64,000 nt of DNA, taken from the NCBI RefSeq assembly GCF_006439395.2, contig NZ_CP083950.1, positions 4,391,001 through 4,455,000 on the forward strand, written 5' to 3'. Origin of the DNA: Mesorhizobium sp. B4-1-4 (GTDB taxonomy: Bacteria > Pseudomonadota > Alphaproteobacteria > Rhizobiales > Rhizobiaceae). The position numbers were made by a program, and so were the translations under genes. How positions within the stretch are numbered: the stretch's first letter is position 1; each line of letters opens with the position of its first letter. Positions 1 to 8,365 of this stretch are shown in pieces. The notes under the pieces were generated by a model. That model was not told the origin of the DNA. It searched no databases and worked only from the letters and a program-made list of their open reading frames with translations.

Positions 1-2
1 TT

Positions 3-296
<294 letters not shown>

Positions 297-303
297 TGTT
301 CCC

Positions 304-1587
304 TTACTTTACAACCATCCGCTGCTGGTCGCGGTTCTGCGCATAGCTGCCCTTGTCGTAGGCAGCCTGCGCCTGAAGCTGTTCCTTGGTGAAAGTGGTA
401 TAGAGGTATTTCTTGCCGTTCTTGTCGGTCATGAATTTCAAATTGTCCATGCCGACCGCCACTTCCTTCGCGCCGATGCCAAGGAAGCCGCCCACGTCGA
501 CGATAACCGCATCGGGCTTCTTGTCGGGTGTGAGCACGACATCCCCGATTGTTCCGACCTTGGCGTCGTTGGCGCCGTAGACGGTGGTGCCTTTCAGGTC
601 GTCGGCCCTGATCTCGCCGACCGGCATCGCGGTCAGCGTCGATTTGTCGATGGCGGCCGTCTGTGTCTGGTCGGGCGCTGGCTGAGCCTCGGCTGTCTTG
701 TTCGCCGGAGCGGCGGCAGGTGCCGTGGTGGTAGCCGGCGCAGTTGCCGCCGGTGCGTTGGAAGCGGTCGTCGCCGGTGCCGGATCATAGGCCTTGCGGT
801 TGAAATCCGCCTGTGCCTGCAGCTCTTCCTTGGTGGTCTGCGCCACCAGCCAGCGCTCGCCGTTCTTTTCCGCCCACTGCGCCTTGTTGAAATCATAGGT
901 TACGTTCTTTGCACCGAGCCCAAGGAACCCGCCTACGGCGATGACCAGGGATTGGGCTTTGCCTTCCTTGGACAGCACGATGTCGTTGACGCTGCCGATT
1001 TTCTGCGCGTCATCGCCGGTGCCGTTATAGACGGCCTTGTCGATGATGTTAGTCGCTAGGTTGCCCTCGGCGTGCTTCACCGGTTGGGCAGGCGCGGCAT
1101 TCGTGTCGGCGGAATTTTGCGCGGTTGTCGCGGGCGCTGCCGCACCCGTCGAAGCAGGGGCCGGCGCATAGGCCTTGCTGTCGAACTCCGGCTGCGCCTT
1201 CAGTTCGTCCTTGCTTGTCTGTGCGACCAGCCAGCGGTCGCCGTTCTTCTCGGCCCACTGCAGCTTGTCATAATCGAAGGCGACATTCTTCGTGCCGACG
1301 CCCAGAAAGCCGCCGACGCCGATGACGACGGACTTCGCCATACCATCCTTGTCGAAGACGACATCGCTGACCTTGCCGATCTTCTCGGCGTTGTCGCTAG
1401 TGCCGTTATAGACGGATGCGCCAATGATGTTGGTGACGATGCTGCCTTCGGCGCGCGGAACCGGAGCTGCTGGTGCCGGCTGCTCAGCGGCGGGTGCGGC
1501 GGGTGCGGGAGTTGTCGCGCTCTGCGCGAAAGCGCCGGTCGCGATCAATGTCGCGAGGGCGGTGGTGGCAAAAAGGGTGCGGATCAT
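304..1587 (-). CDS. Exported protein with three PRC-barrel domains
   Basis: 427 residues. A Sec signal peptide (MIRTLFATTALATLIATGAFAQ) is followed by three copies of a PRC-barrel unit, each with a VGGFLGxGxK core and a downstream WLVxxTxxEL or YLYTTFTKEQL segment, joined by Ala/Pro/Thr-rich linkers. The first two copies are most alike (IVTNIIGASVYNGT and LATNIIDKAVYNGT), consistent with internal duplication. PRC barrels are small beta-barrels that bind partners or mediate assembly; a periplasmic role is inferred. The start at 1587 is chosen because GAGGAGACC precedes it and the signal peptide starts there; the frame is open further upstream without protein-like sequence. An EcfG-type promoter at 1674-1698 points at it, so stress induction is expected. 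Confidence 0.8.
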   Translation of the reverse strand: MIRTLFATTALATLIATGAFAQSATTPAPAAPAAEQPAPAAPVPRAEGSIVTNIIGASVYNGTSDNAEKIGKVSDVVFDKDGMAKSVVIGVGGFLGVGTKNVAFDYDKLQWAEKNGDRWLVAQTSKDELKAQPEFDSKAYAPAPASTGAAAPATTAQNSADTNAAPAQPVKHAEGNLATNIIDKAVYNGTGDDAQKIGSVNDIVLSKEGKAQSLVIAVGGFLGLGAKNVTYDFNKAQWAEKNGERWLVAQTTKEELQAQADFNRKAYDPAPATTASNAPAATAPATTTAPAAAPANKTAEAQPAPDQTQTAAIDKSTLTAMPVGEIRADDLKGTTVYGANDAKVGTIGDVVLTPDKKPDAVIVDVGGFLGIGAKEVAVGMDNLKFMTDKNGKKYLYTTFTKEQLQAQAAYDKGSYAQNRDQQRMVVK

Positions 1588-1673
1588 GATGGTCTCCTCG
1601 TGATTTCGTGCACGCCGCGTCCGGTTGAACCATCGCAGGGAAGGCGCGGGCGCGGCGTCTTCTACAGGTTCAC

Positions 1674-1698
1674 AACGTCGTGACCATGCTGTTGTTCC
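1674..1698 (-). promoter_or_regulatory. EcfG (general stress sigma) promoter for the PRC-barrel gene
   Basis: On the minus strand this reads GGAAC (1698-1694), 16 bp, CGTT (1677-1674), an exact match to the EcfG consensus GGAAC-N16/17-CGTT. It lies about 87 bp upstream of the PRC-barrel start codon. Confidence 0.75.
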
Positions 1699-1780
1699 AA
1701 AAGACGCCCTGGCATTCGTTACCAACACGACGCTCATGGATGACAGCCGCCAAACGCAGCCGTAGGTCCCCGGCGCTGCC

Positions 1781-1805
1781 GGAACTTTTCCCGTTTCGCC
1801 GCGTT
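1781..1805 (+). promoter_or_regulatory. EcfG promoter for the lipid kinase gene
   Basis: GGAAC at 1781-1785, 16 bp, CGTT at 1802-1805, about 57 bp upstream of the start codon at 1862. It is divergent from, and does not overlap, the site at 1674-1698. Confidence 0.75.
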
Positions 1806-1861
1806 TTTGCCTTGGCTGGGCGCGTCCCGGTCGGCTTTTGGTTGAGCTTACGGAGCGGGGT

Positions 1862-2782
1862 ATGAAATTTGCTGCGGTGCTGAACCAGGACGGCGGCACT
1901 TTGCGCACCACCGACCTCGCCGCTTTTTCCGACACGATGCGTCAGACGCTGGAAACGGCAGGCCACACTCTCAGCATAGACGTGGTCGCCGGCAAGGACG
2001 TAGCGAAAACTCTCGACCATGCCGTTTCGCGCCGCACCGTCGATGTTGTGCTGGCTGGTGGCGGTGACGGAACCATTTCAGCCGCGGCGGCCAGGTTGAT
2101 GGGCAAGAAAAAGGCGCTTGCCATATTGCCCGCCGGCACCATGAACCTGTTCGCGCGTGGCCTGGGCATTCCGCAGTCGCTCGATGCCGCGCTGAAGTCC
2201 TTCGCCGACGGCGAAATCATCGCGGTCGACATGGCTACGGCCAACGGCCAGCCCTTCATCCATCAGTTCTCCATAGGCATGCATGCAAGGATGGTGCAGC
2301 TGCGCGAGAGGATGGAATTCGGTTCGCGCCTGGGAAAGATCGGCGCTTCGGCCAAGGCGGCCTGGGCGACGATCAAGAATCCGCCGGCCATGAACGTCAC
2401 GCTCAGTATCGGCGAGGCCGAGATGACGGCGCGCATATCAGGCATCGGTGTCACCAACAACCTGTTCGGCGAAGGCCACCTGCCTTATGCGGACAATCCG
2501 GCGGGCGGCGTGCTCGGCATCTATGTCACGGTGGCGCAGCAACGCGCCGAGCTCGTCAAGTTCCTGTTCAACATGGCGCGCGGCAAATGGCGCGATAACG
2601 AGCATGTCGAAATCCATCAATCCGATCGGACGGTTCTGAAAATTCATTCCGGCAGCAGGAAGTTCCGTGCCGTCATGGATGGCGAACTGGTCAGGCTCGA
2701 TCGTGAGACGATCATTGAAATCCAGCCTGGCGCGCTCAATGTCCTGGTGCCGGCCAGCATCGCCGAGGCAAAGGCCGCCTGA
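1862..2782 (+). CDS. Diacylglycerol kinase-like (YegS/DagK) lipid kinase
   Basis: 306 residues with a DAGK catalytic domain: the nucleotide-binding signature LAGGGDGTIS near residue 70, then LPAGTMNLFARGLGIP, and a C-terminal beta domain ending at the common MDGE motif (VMDGELV). The family phosphorylates diacylglycerol or related lipids with ATP; the actual lipid is unknown. It is soluble and probably membrane-associated. The start at 1862 (MKFAAVLNQDGG) follows GGAGCGGGG closely; an in-frame upstream start at 1838 would add eight residues and is less likely. An exact EcfG promoter match precedes it, linking it to the stress regulon and suggesting membrane remodelling under stress (inference). 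Confidence 0.85.
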   Translation: MKFAAVLNQDGGTLRTTDLAAFSDTMRQTLETAGHTLSIDVVAGKDVAKTLDHAVSRRTVDVVLAGGGDGTISAAAARLMGKKKALAILPAGTMNLFARGLGIPQSLDAALKSFADGEIIAVDMATANGQPFIHQFSIGMHARMVQLRERMEFGSRLGKIGASAKAAWATIKNPPAMNVTLSIGEAEMTARISGIGVTNNLFGEGHLPYADNPAGGVLGIYVTVAQQRAELVKFLFNMARGKWRDNEHVEIHQSDRTVLKIHSGSRKFRAVMDGELVRLDRETIIEIQPGALNVLVPASIAEAKAA

Positions 2783-2811
2783 TGCGATCTCAAACGACGG
2801 CGGCCGAAAAT

Positions 2812-2985
2812 CTAGCCGCTTGGCGCACTTCCTTGCTCTGTCGCCGGGGTCTTGGCCACCTCGCCATAGATTTCGGCAATGCCCCAGGCCGCGAAGGCCA
2901 GAAGCAGCGCAGCGATCAGAATACGCAAACCGTGCCAGCCCCATCGCCCCTGACGCGCTTTGTTTTCGGGAATGATCTTGGTCAT
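2812..2985 (-). CDS. Small single-pass membrane protein, 57 aa
   Basis: Translating the minus strand gives MTKIIPENKARQGRWGWH, a hydrophobic helix (ILIAALLLAFAAWGIAEIY) and a short polar tail. AAGGA lies 7 nt before the ATG. The positively charged N-terminus and single helix suggest N-in topology in the inner membrane. It converges on the lipid kinase gene, whose stop is 30 bp away. Rhizobiales genomes carry similar orphan small membrane proteins, but I cannot assign a function. No EcfG motif was found in front of it. Confidence 0.7.
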   Translation of the reverse strand: MTKIIPENKARQGRWGWHGLRILIAALLLAFAAWGIAEIYGEVAKTPATEQGSAPSG

Positions 2986-3059
2986 GGTCGGTCCTTGTCT
3001 CGTTTTGCACTACCGGGTGCATCCGGCAAATCACGGTCGGGTAACGGTTCCTTGCTAGG

Positions 3060-4654
3060 ATGGTTCCGGAGACGCCTGGCCTGGCGGGCAAGACGGCGAA
3101 GGCCGGGACATTGGGGATTTGGGTGAATAGCAGGAGCGAAACAGGGCCGGGTCTGCCGGCCAAGGTTGCGCGCGCGGTGAGGGACGAAGACCGGCTGGCT
3201 GTGTTGCATGGGCTGGAGATGCTGGATACCGCGGCCGATCCGGATTTCGACCGCATCACCAGCCTTGCCGCGGCCGTGATGCACGTGCCGGTCGCGCTGG
3301 TCACGCTCGTCGATCTCGAACGGCAATGGTTCAAGTCCCGCTTCGGCCTGGACCAGACCGGGACCGCGACCAATATCTCCTTTTGCGCCCACACCATCCG
3401 GCTGGCGACGAACCCATGGTGGTGGCGGACGCAACGACGGATCCACGGTTCAGAGCCAACCCGCTGGTCACCGGCAAGCGTCATGTGCGCTTCTATGCCG
3501 GCGCTCCGATCATCGTCGCGGGCGCCAGGATCGGCACGCTGTGCGTGTTCGACCGCAAGCCTCACGCCTATCCATCCCCGGCCAGGCTCGACCAGCTGAA
3601 GACTCTCGCCGGCCTTGCCGGCAGCCTGTTCACCTTGAAGGATGCGACCCGTAGCGGTGCTATCGCCGAGGCCGCGCTTGCGCGCGAGGAAAAACGGCGC
3701 GCCATCGCGCTCGACGCGGCCTCGCTCGCCAGCTGGGCATGGGACATCCGCAGCGACATGATCGAATGCGATGTCCGGCTGTCGGAACTATTCAACCTGC
3801 CGCGCTCGACCCGCCTGCGAGCACGCGACATCCTCGCCGCCATCGACCCGCGCGACGTCTACCAGACCGAAACCCGCTTTCGCGATGCCTTGACCGGCAG
3901 CGACGACTATTTCGGCGAATATCGCGTGAAAGGTTTTCATCCGCCGCGCTGGGTGGCGACACGCGGCCGTGTCATCGAGCGCGATGGCGACGGCAAGCCC
4001 ACGCTGATCTTCGGCGTCAACTACGACATCTCCGAACGCAAGCTCGGCGAGGAGCGGCAGAGGCTTTTGCTGCGCGAACTCAACCACCGCGTCAAGAACA
4101 CGCTGGCGACCGTCCAGGCGTTGGCGACTCAGACCGTGCGTCATGCCCGTCAGCCAAGCGAATTTCTCGAGGCTTTCGGGGCCCGGCTTCAGGCCCTGGG
4201 CATCGCCCACAATCTCTTGTCCGACCGCGAGTGGCGCGGTATCGGCATCCGCGAACTCGTCCAGATCGAGATCAGGCCGTTCGACGCGGCCGATCGGCCG
4301 CGTATCACCATCTCCGGCGCCGATCTGCTGCTGTCGCCCGATCAGGCCGTCGGCCTCGGCCTTATCCTGCACGAATTGGCCAGCAACGCGCTGCAATATG
4401 GATCTCTGTCGGTTGCATCCGGCAAGGTCGATCTCGACTGGAAGACACAGGGCAGGAAGGGCGCCCGGCGCCTGGTGCTGACCTGGCGCGAAAGCGGCGG
4501 CCCACGGGTTGCCCCGCCCGAGCGCCACGGCTTTGGTTCGATCCTCATCCGCCGCAGCCTGGCCAAGGTCATTTCAAGCGAAGTGACCCATGAATTCCGG
4601 CCCGAAGGCGTATTCGCCGCAATATCGATGCCGCTGGAAGATCTGTCTAAGTGA
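3060..4654 (+). pseudogene. GAF-PAS-HWE sensor histidine kinase interrupted by one frameshift
   Basis: Two overlapping frames together encode one kinase. The first (from 3060, or GTG at 3123) carries the GAF N-terminus, LDTAADPDFDRITSLAA to ISFCAHTIRL. The second resumes at GDEPMVVADATTDPRF and runs through the rest of GAF, a PAS-like domain, the HWE H-box (LLRELNHRVKNTLATVQ), the N-box (HELASNALQYG) and WRE (LTWRESGG). Adding one G at 3404-3405 restores a continuous frame of about 530 residues. No membrane helix is seen, so it would be cytosolic. HWE kinases commonly feed PhyR-type regulators, and phyR lies 2.6 kb away. Either a disrupted gene or a homopolymer sequencing error; the second ORF still contains the whole PAS and kinase core. 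Confidence 0.8.
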
Positions 4655-4689
4655 CTGACTGGCCATGATCGCGGGACTGAGCGGCGGCG

Positions 4690-5148
4690 TCATTTCCGCC
4701 CCCTGGCCTCCGGATCGTCGGGCTTCACGTTCTCGCGGTAGATGGCATAGGCCACAAGTGCCGCGGCCGGACCCAGAATGACGCCGAGGCCGCCTTTTCC
4801 CTTAATCAATGCCGGCAGCACCGCAAGTGCGGCCGTGATCCCGATCGCCTTCATATCGGCAGTGCGCCGCCTTGCCTCGCGGCGAGCACGGGCACCGGCC
4901 ATCAAGCGATGGCTCAGAAGCACGAGCCCGGCGATCACCAGGAAACCGATGCCGAAACCGAGTGCCGCCACCTGTGATCCATAGCGGGCGGCGACCCAGA
5001 TATAGGCTGCCCCGACCAGAAAGCCGAGACCGCAGAGCGCCGCCAGCGCGGCAAGCGCATAGACGATGGCCGCCGTACGCGCGCGGCGTATGGCGGCCAT
5101 GGTTTCACCGGAGGCGAAACCCGAAAGCAGGGATGTCAGCAGTCCCAT
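4690..5148 (-). CDS. Small integral membrane protein downstream of the DUF883 gene
   Basis: 152 residues. Two hydrophobic helices (about residues 27-50 and 60-80) are followed by an Arg-rich loop (RARREARRR) and a third hydrophobic stretch (ITAALAVLPALIKGKGGLGVILGPAAALVAYAIY). The pattern resembles small holin-like or DUF1469-type membrane proteins that accompany DUF883 genes; no lytic function is implied. It starts 11 bp after the DUF883 gene on the same strand, so the two form an operon probably expressed from the EcfG promoter at 5517-5541. Function unknown; a membrane stress role is inferred from context. Confidence 0.65.
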   Translation of the reverse strand: MGLLTSLLSGFASGETMAAIRRARTAAIVYALAALAALCGLGFLVGAAYIWVAARYGSQVAALGFGIGFLVIAGLVLLSHRLMAGARARREARRRTADMKAIGITAALAVLPALIKGKGGLGVILGPAAALVAYAIYRENVKPDDPEARGRK

Positions 5149-5159
5149 CTGCGGCGGAA

Positions 5160-5486
5160 CTAGCGGCGCGCGAGCAGCGCGAAGAGGAAGCCGACGCCGG
5201 CGGCGATCGCCAGGGACGTCACGGGCTTTTCCCGAACGCTTGCAACGATCTGGGCCTCGATATCCCTTGCGTTGCCGCGCAGGCTGTCGAAGGCCGCTTC
5301 ACCCTGAGCGCGCAACTGCTCGACGCCTTCCGCCGCCGCACGGCGCGCTGTGCCATAGCCATCTTCGCCGGTCTTGGCCAACTGCTTGGTGAGCTTGTTG
5401 ATATCGGCCTTCAACTGCCTGATGTCGGCTTCGAGATCCGAATTCGCCCGTGCCTCGTTGGCGGTTTTCCCTGCGGCGGTTGCCAT
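5160..5486 (-). CDS. DUF883 (ElaB/YqjD-like) membrane-anchored protein
   Basis: 108 residues: a long amphipathic, coiled-coil-prone region (DLEADIRQLKADINKLTKQL) and a C-terminal anchor with the characteristic VREKPVTSLAIAAGVGFLFALLARR ending. Enterobacterial members (YqjD, ElaB) are inner-membrane tail-anchored proteins that bind ribosomes and are stationary-phase induced. The EcfG promoter match 31 bp upstream fits stress-induced expression. First gene of a two-gene operon. Confidence 0.8.
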   Translation of the reverse strand: MATAAGKTANEARANSDLEADIRQLKADINKLTKQLAKTGEDGYGTARRAAAEGVEQLRAQGEAAFDSLRGNARDIEAQIVASVREKPVTSLAIAAGVGFLFALLARR

Positions 5487-5516
5487 TGCTTAACTCCTTG
5501 TGATTGCTCGATTTCA

Positions 5517-5541
5517 AACGCGCCGTGCGTCTCAAGGTTCC
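5517..5541 (-). promoter_or_regulatory. EcfG promoter for the DUF883 operon
   Basis: Minus strand GGAAC (5541-5537), 16-bp spacer, CGTT (5520-5517). The -10 element ends 31 bp before the DUF883 start codon. The stretch from 5542 to 5807 contains no convincing gene, only GC-rich inverted repeats around 5620-5715. Confidence 0.75.
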
Positions 5542-5807
5542 GACGTTGGGACAAACTAGCCGAAAACCTCCCGGCGCGCATCCATCTGCCAGGGATTAGC
5601 CGCATCAGATCAGTGGGCGGCGGCCCCCGCCCAGCCCTTCCCAGCCGGCGAGCTGCTTGAGCGCTTTCGTTGTCGACCCCCTCTTCGAAAGCCTGCCAGC
5701 CGGCAGGTCCGGTTTCAATCGCTTGCCAGGGATCGGATCCCGCCGCTCGCGGCATGTCTTTTTTAAATGACAACGCGCCAAATTGCGATCATGACTCAGG
5801 ACGTCTC

Positions 5808-6257
5808 ATGGAGCGATTGCCTGTGCCTCACTTGCTTGACGGATTACGAATTCTTGTCCTGGAGGACGAATTCCTCATTGCCATGGAGGTGGAGCAGCTT
5901 TGCCGCGACCATGGTGCCAACGAAGTGGTGGTTGCCCGCGACCTGACCGAGGTCGATGGCCGAAAGATCGCACTGCAATTCGACGTGGCCATCGTCGATC
6001 TGATGCTGGGTGGCGCCTCGACGCTCGAATTCGCCGCCGGCTTGCGGGAAACAGGCGTCCCGTTCGTCTTTGCCTCCGGCTATTCGGATGCGCACGAGAT
6101 CCAGGTATCCTTTCCTGAAGTGAGGCTGGTCTCCAAACCCTATTCAGGCCAAGATCTCGTCGAAGCGGTGGCACTGGCTTACGGACGTGGCTCCCCTGGT
6201 GTCGAGACCGATACGGCCGCGTCCGGATCGCGCTTCAATGTGCAGCCGTCCCGGTGA
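5808..6257 (+). CDS. Single-domain response regulator, FAT-GUY-like
   Basis: 149 residues, essentially one receiver domain: acidic pocket LVLEDEF, phosphoacceptor Asp in AIVDLMLGG, and conserved Lys in VSKPYS. There is no output domain. The segment PFVFASGYSD resembles the PFxFATGY signature of FAT-GUY regulators (SdrG, MrrA), which shuttle phosphate in alphaproteobacterial general stress signalling. The ATG at 5808 is chosen because AGGA lies about 7 nt upstream; an upstream in-frame start would add non-conserved sequence. Its 3' end overlaps the convergent ecfG gene by 23 bp. A role in the PhyR phosphorelay is inferred from motif plus location. Confidence 0.8.
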   Translation: MERLPVPHLLDGLRILVLEDEFLIAMEVEQLCRDHGANEVVVARDLTEVDGRKIALQFDVAIVDLMLGGASTLEFAAGLRETGVPFVFASGYSDAHEIQVSFPEVRLVSKPYSGQDLVEAVALAYGRGSPGVETDTAASGSRFNVQPSR

Positions 6258-6786
6258 CCTGAGTTGAGATCGCATCGGGGCCATATTCGTCTTCGCCGGA
6301 GATTTTGAGAATTTCCTGCAGCCGTGTGCGGGCTCTGCTGACGCGGCTCTTGATCGTTCCGACCGCGCAGCCGCAGATTTCGGCGGCCTCTTCATAGGAG
6401 AAGCCCGACGCACCGATGAGGATGATGGCCTCACGCTGGTCCTCCGGAAGCTGCTCGAGAGCGCCCCGAAAATCCTTGAGGTCGAGTTGACCGTGTTGGG
6501 CCGGATGCACCGCGAGCCTGGCCGTCATGATGCCGTCGCTGTCCTGCACTTCGCGGCCGCGCTTGCGCATTTGCGAATAGAATTCATTGCGCAGAATCGT
6601 GAAAAGCCAGGCTTTGAGATTGGTGCCGGGCTGGAAGCTCTCATGCTTGTCCCAGGCTTTGACCAGCGTTTCCTGAACGAGGTCGTCGGCCTTGTCGGCA
6701 TTCTGCGTCAGCGACACGGCAAACGCCCGCAAGCTTGGTATTGCCCCAAGCAGATCGGTCTTGAAGCCTTGGGAGACCGCTGCCAT
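6235..6786 (-). CDS. ecfG: General stress response ECF sigma factor EcfG
   Basis: 183 residues. Sigma region 2 (DDLVQETLVKAW, AWLFTILRNEFYSQMRKRGRE) and region 4 (LPEDQREAIILIGASGFSYEEAAEICGCAVGTIKSRVSRARTRL) match the EcfG/ECF15 group rather than metal or iron ECFs. EcfG directs RNA polymerase to GGAAC-N16/17-CGTT promoters and is held by NepR until phosphorylated PhyR sequesters NepR. The start at 6786 (MAAVSQGFKTDLL) lies 4 bp after the nepR stop. Nine promoters of this type occur in the window, including the one upstream of nepR, so it is autoregulated. Confidence 0.93.
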   Translation of the reverse strand: MAAVSQGFKTDLLGAIPSLRAFAVSLTQNADKADDLVQETLVKAWDKHESFQPGTNLKAWLFTILRNEFYSQMRKRGREVQDSDGIMTARLAVHPAQHGQLDLKDFRGALEQLPEDQREAIILIGASGFSYEEAAEICGCAVGTIKSRVSRARTRLQEILKISGEDEYGPDAISTQVTGTAAH

Positions 6787-6790
6787 GCCC

Positions 6791-6994
6791 TCAGTCCTTT
6801 TTCTGCGCGGGTTCGGTCTGCTCCAGTTGGCTGAGCAACCGGGCAAAGCGATCCGGCACATCGTCGGACACCAACTCGTCATAATACTGTTTGAGTTTTC
6901 GCCCGATTTCGGAATTCGGCCCCAATGGATCGCCGACCCCGTTCCGGCGCCTGCCCGCGGCGCCAGCCAAAATATCTTTCGTCATATTCTTCAT
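6791..6994 (-). CDS. nepR: Anti-sigma factor NepR
   Basis: 67 residues with the NepR signature IGRKLKQYYDELVSDDVPDRFARLLSQLE, which forms the two helices that bind EcfG or, competitively, the sigma-like domain of PhyR. The N-terminus and short C-terminal tail are variable, as usual. It is first in a two-gene operon with ecfG and divergent from phyR. The start at 6994 gives MKNMTKDILAG; an internal ATG at 6985 is possible. Confidence 0.93.
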   Translation of the reverse strand: MKNMTKDILAGAAGRRRNGVGDPLGPNSEIGRKLKQYYDELVSDDVPDRFARLLSQLEQTEPAQKKD

Positions 6995-7084
6995 TTTGCC
7001 CTTATATTCCCAGCACCGAAGCCGCCCTTATTCAACTCAACACAAGGCGAACGGCCCCCCGTGTGGTTGCCCATCCCGTCGTCA

Positions 7085-7109
7085 AACGCCGTCGTCGCCC
7101 ATTCGTTCC
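7085..7109 (-). promoter_or_regulatory. EcfG promoter for nepR-ecfG
   Basis: Minus strand GGAAC (7109-7105), 16 bp, CGTT (7088-7085). It lies about 90 bp upstream of nepR, back to back with the phyR promoter 10 bp away. Confidence 0.8.
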
Positions 7110-7118
7110 ATATCGCGC

Positions 7119-7143
7119 GGAACTTTTTCGGAATGGCTGCGTT
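7119..7143 (+). promoter_or_regulatory. EcfG promoter for phyR
   Basis: GGAAC 7119-7123, 16 bp, CGTT 7140-7143, 72 bp upstream of the phyR start codon. Its -35 element lies 10 bp from that of the divergent nepR promoter, so two EcfG polymerases would be close neighbours on the DNA. Confidence 0.8.
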
Positions 7144-7214
7144 GTACCCGTGGGACTTGCATGCAGCTTGACCTGCGATTCAGTCAAACGCGTCATCTGA
7201 GGGAGACGTCCATC

Positions 7215-8009
7215 ATGAGCTTATCCGCTACCATCGCTCCGCATCTGCCATTCCTGCGCCGCTTCTCGCGTGCCGTCTCGGGATCGCAAGAGAGCGGCGA
7301 CGCGCTGGTCGCCGCCATGCTCGAGGCCATCATTGCCGATATCGACATCTTCCCGGAGGCATCGAGCGACCGCATCGCCTTGTACAAGGTTTTCGCCAAG
7401 CTCTTCACCTCGGTCGCCATCCGCGTGCCGCAGGAGCAGGCACAATCGGCGTGGGAGCAACGCGCGGCCGCCAATCTCAATGCGATCGCGCCGCTTCCCC
7501 GCCAGGCTTTCCTGCTGGTTGCGGTGGAAGGCTTCAGCGAGGACGAGGCCGCCGAGATACTCGACGTCGGCGAACAGGAGTTCTCCGAATTGCTTGCCCA
7601 GGCAAGCGATGAGATTTCCCGCCAGGTGGCAACCGACGTGCTGATCATCGAGGACGAGCCGCTGATCGCCATGGACATAGAAGAGATGGTCGAGAGCCTC
7701 GGCCATCGTGTCGTCGGCACGGCGCGCACCCACGCCGAAGCGGTGACGATGTTCGGCAAGACGCGGCCGAAGATGGTGCTGGCCGACATCCAGCTCGCCG
7801 ACGGCAGTTCAGGCATCGAGGCGGTCAACGAAATCCTGTCGTCGACCTCCGTGCCGGTTATCTTCATAACCGCCTTTCCGGAGCGCCTCCTGACCGGCGA
7901 GCGCCCCGAACCGGCCTTCCTGGTGACCAAGCCTTTCAATCCCGACATGGTCAAGGCGCTGATCAGCCAGGCGCTGTTCTTCGACCGTCAGGCTAAGGCC
8001 GCCGCGTAG
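7215..8009 (+). CDS. phyR: Anti-anti-sigma response regulator PhyR
   Basis: 264 residues with the inverted PhyR architecture: an N-terminal sigma-factor-like domain (about 1-125: LPFLRRFSRAVSGSQESGD, LPRQAFLLVAVEGFSEDEAAEIL) and a C-terminal receiver (about 140-255: VLIIEDEPLIAMDIEEMV, phosphoacceptor Asp in VLADIQLADGSSG, FITAFPERLLTG, Lys in LVTKPFNP). On phosphorylation the sigma-like domain is freed, binds NepR and releases EcfG. The start at 7215 follows GAGGGAGACG; the upstream in-frame extension is intergenic. Likely phosphodonors are HWE/HisKA_2 kinases such as that at 8551. Confidence 0.95.
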   Translation: MSLSATIAPHLPFLRRFSRAVSGSQESGDALVAAMLEAIIADIDIFPEASSDRIALYKVFAKLFTSVAIRVPQEQAQSAWEQRAAANLNAIAPLPRQAFLLVAVEGFSEDEAAEILDVGEQEFSELLAQASDEISRQVATDVLIIEDEPLIAMDIEEMVESLGHRVVGTARTHAEAVTMFGKTRPKMVLADIQLADGSSGIEAVNEILSSTSVPVIFITAFPERLLTGERPEPAFLVTKPFNPDMVKALISQALFFDRQAKAAA

Positions 8010-8050
8010 GATCAGGGCTTCGCGGATCTGATCGGACAGTATGACTGCGA

Positions 8051-8084
8051 GGGCCGCCCGATGTGATGCATCGGGCGGCCCTTT
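8051..8084 (+). terminator. Terminator downstream of phyR
   Basis: 13-bp perfect stem GGGCCGCCCGATG / CATCGGGCGGCCC with a 5-nt loop, followed by a short T-tract (TTTG). Confidence 0.75.
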
Positions 8085-8145
8085 GCGGTCCTTATCGGCG
8101 AATTGATCCGAACCATTGCACGCATCGTCTTTTTCGGCAAAGGGT

Positions 8146-8170
8146 GGAACAATCCGCAGCCACCCACGTT
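8146..8170 (+). promoter_or_regulatory. EcfG promoter for the DUF1328 gene
   Basis: GGAAC 8146-8150, 16 bp, CGTT 8167-8170, 31 bp before the start codon at 8201. Confidence 0.8.
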
Positions 8171-8200
8171 TTGTCAGCATCATTCGGAAGGAGAAGAGCC

Positions 8201-8365
8201 ATGCTTTACTGGGCGCTCGTATTTCTCGTCGTAGCAATCATCGCCGGCGCGCTTGGTTTTGGCGGCATCGCCGGTACATCTGCTGGGATCGCGCAGATAT
8301 TGTTCTTCATCTTTCTCGCCTTCCTGGTCATTTCGCTTCTTGCCGGCCTGTTCAGGCGGGCGTGA
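8201..8365 (+). CDS. DUF1328 small membrane protein (YtjA-like)
   Basis: 54 residues, almost all membrane: two hydrophobic helices (LYWALVFLVVAIIAGALGFGG and GIAQILFFIFLAFLVISLLAGLF) separated by AGTSAG and ending in RRA, the standard DUF1328 layout. GGAAGGAG lies 7 nt before the ATG. Function unknown; the family is widely stress-induced in alphaproteobacteria. The upstream EcfG promoter supports regulon membership. Confidence 0.85.
   Translation: MLYWALVFLVVAIIAGALGFGGIAGTSAGIAQILFFIFLAFLVISLLAGLFRRA

Noticed and set aside
1072..1683. Antisense frame of about 200 codons over the PRC-barrel gene
   Set aside because: Reverse of Ala/Pro/Thr-rich coding sequence; no domain.
4690..5148. Holin-like membrane protein as a sign of prophage
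   Set aside because: No other phage gene nearby; context is a stress operon with DUF883.
5411..5773. Minus-strand frame of 120 codons upstream of the DUF883 gene
   Set aside because: It runs over the EcfG promoter and into the DUF883 gene; not protein-like.
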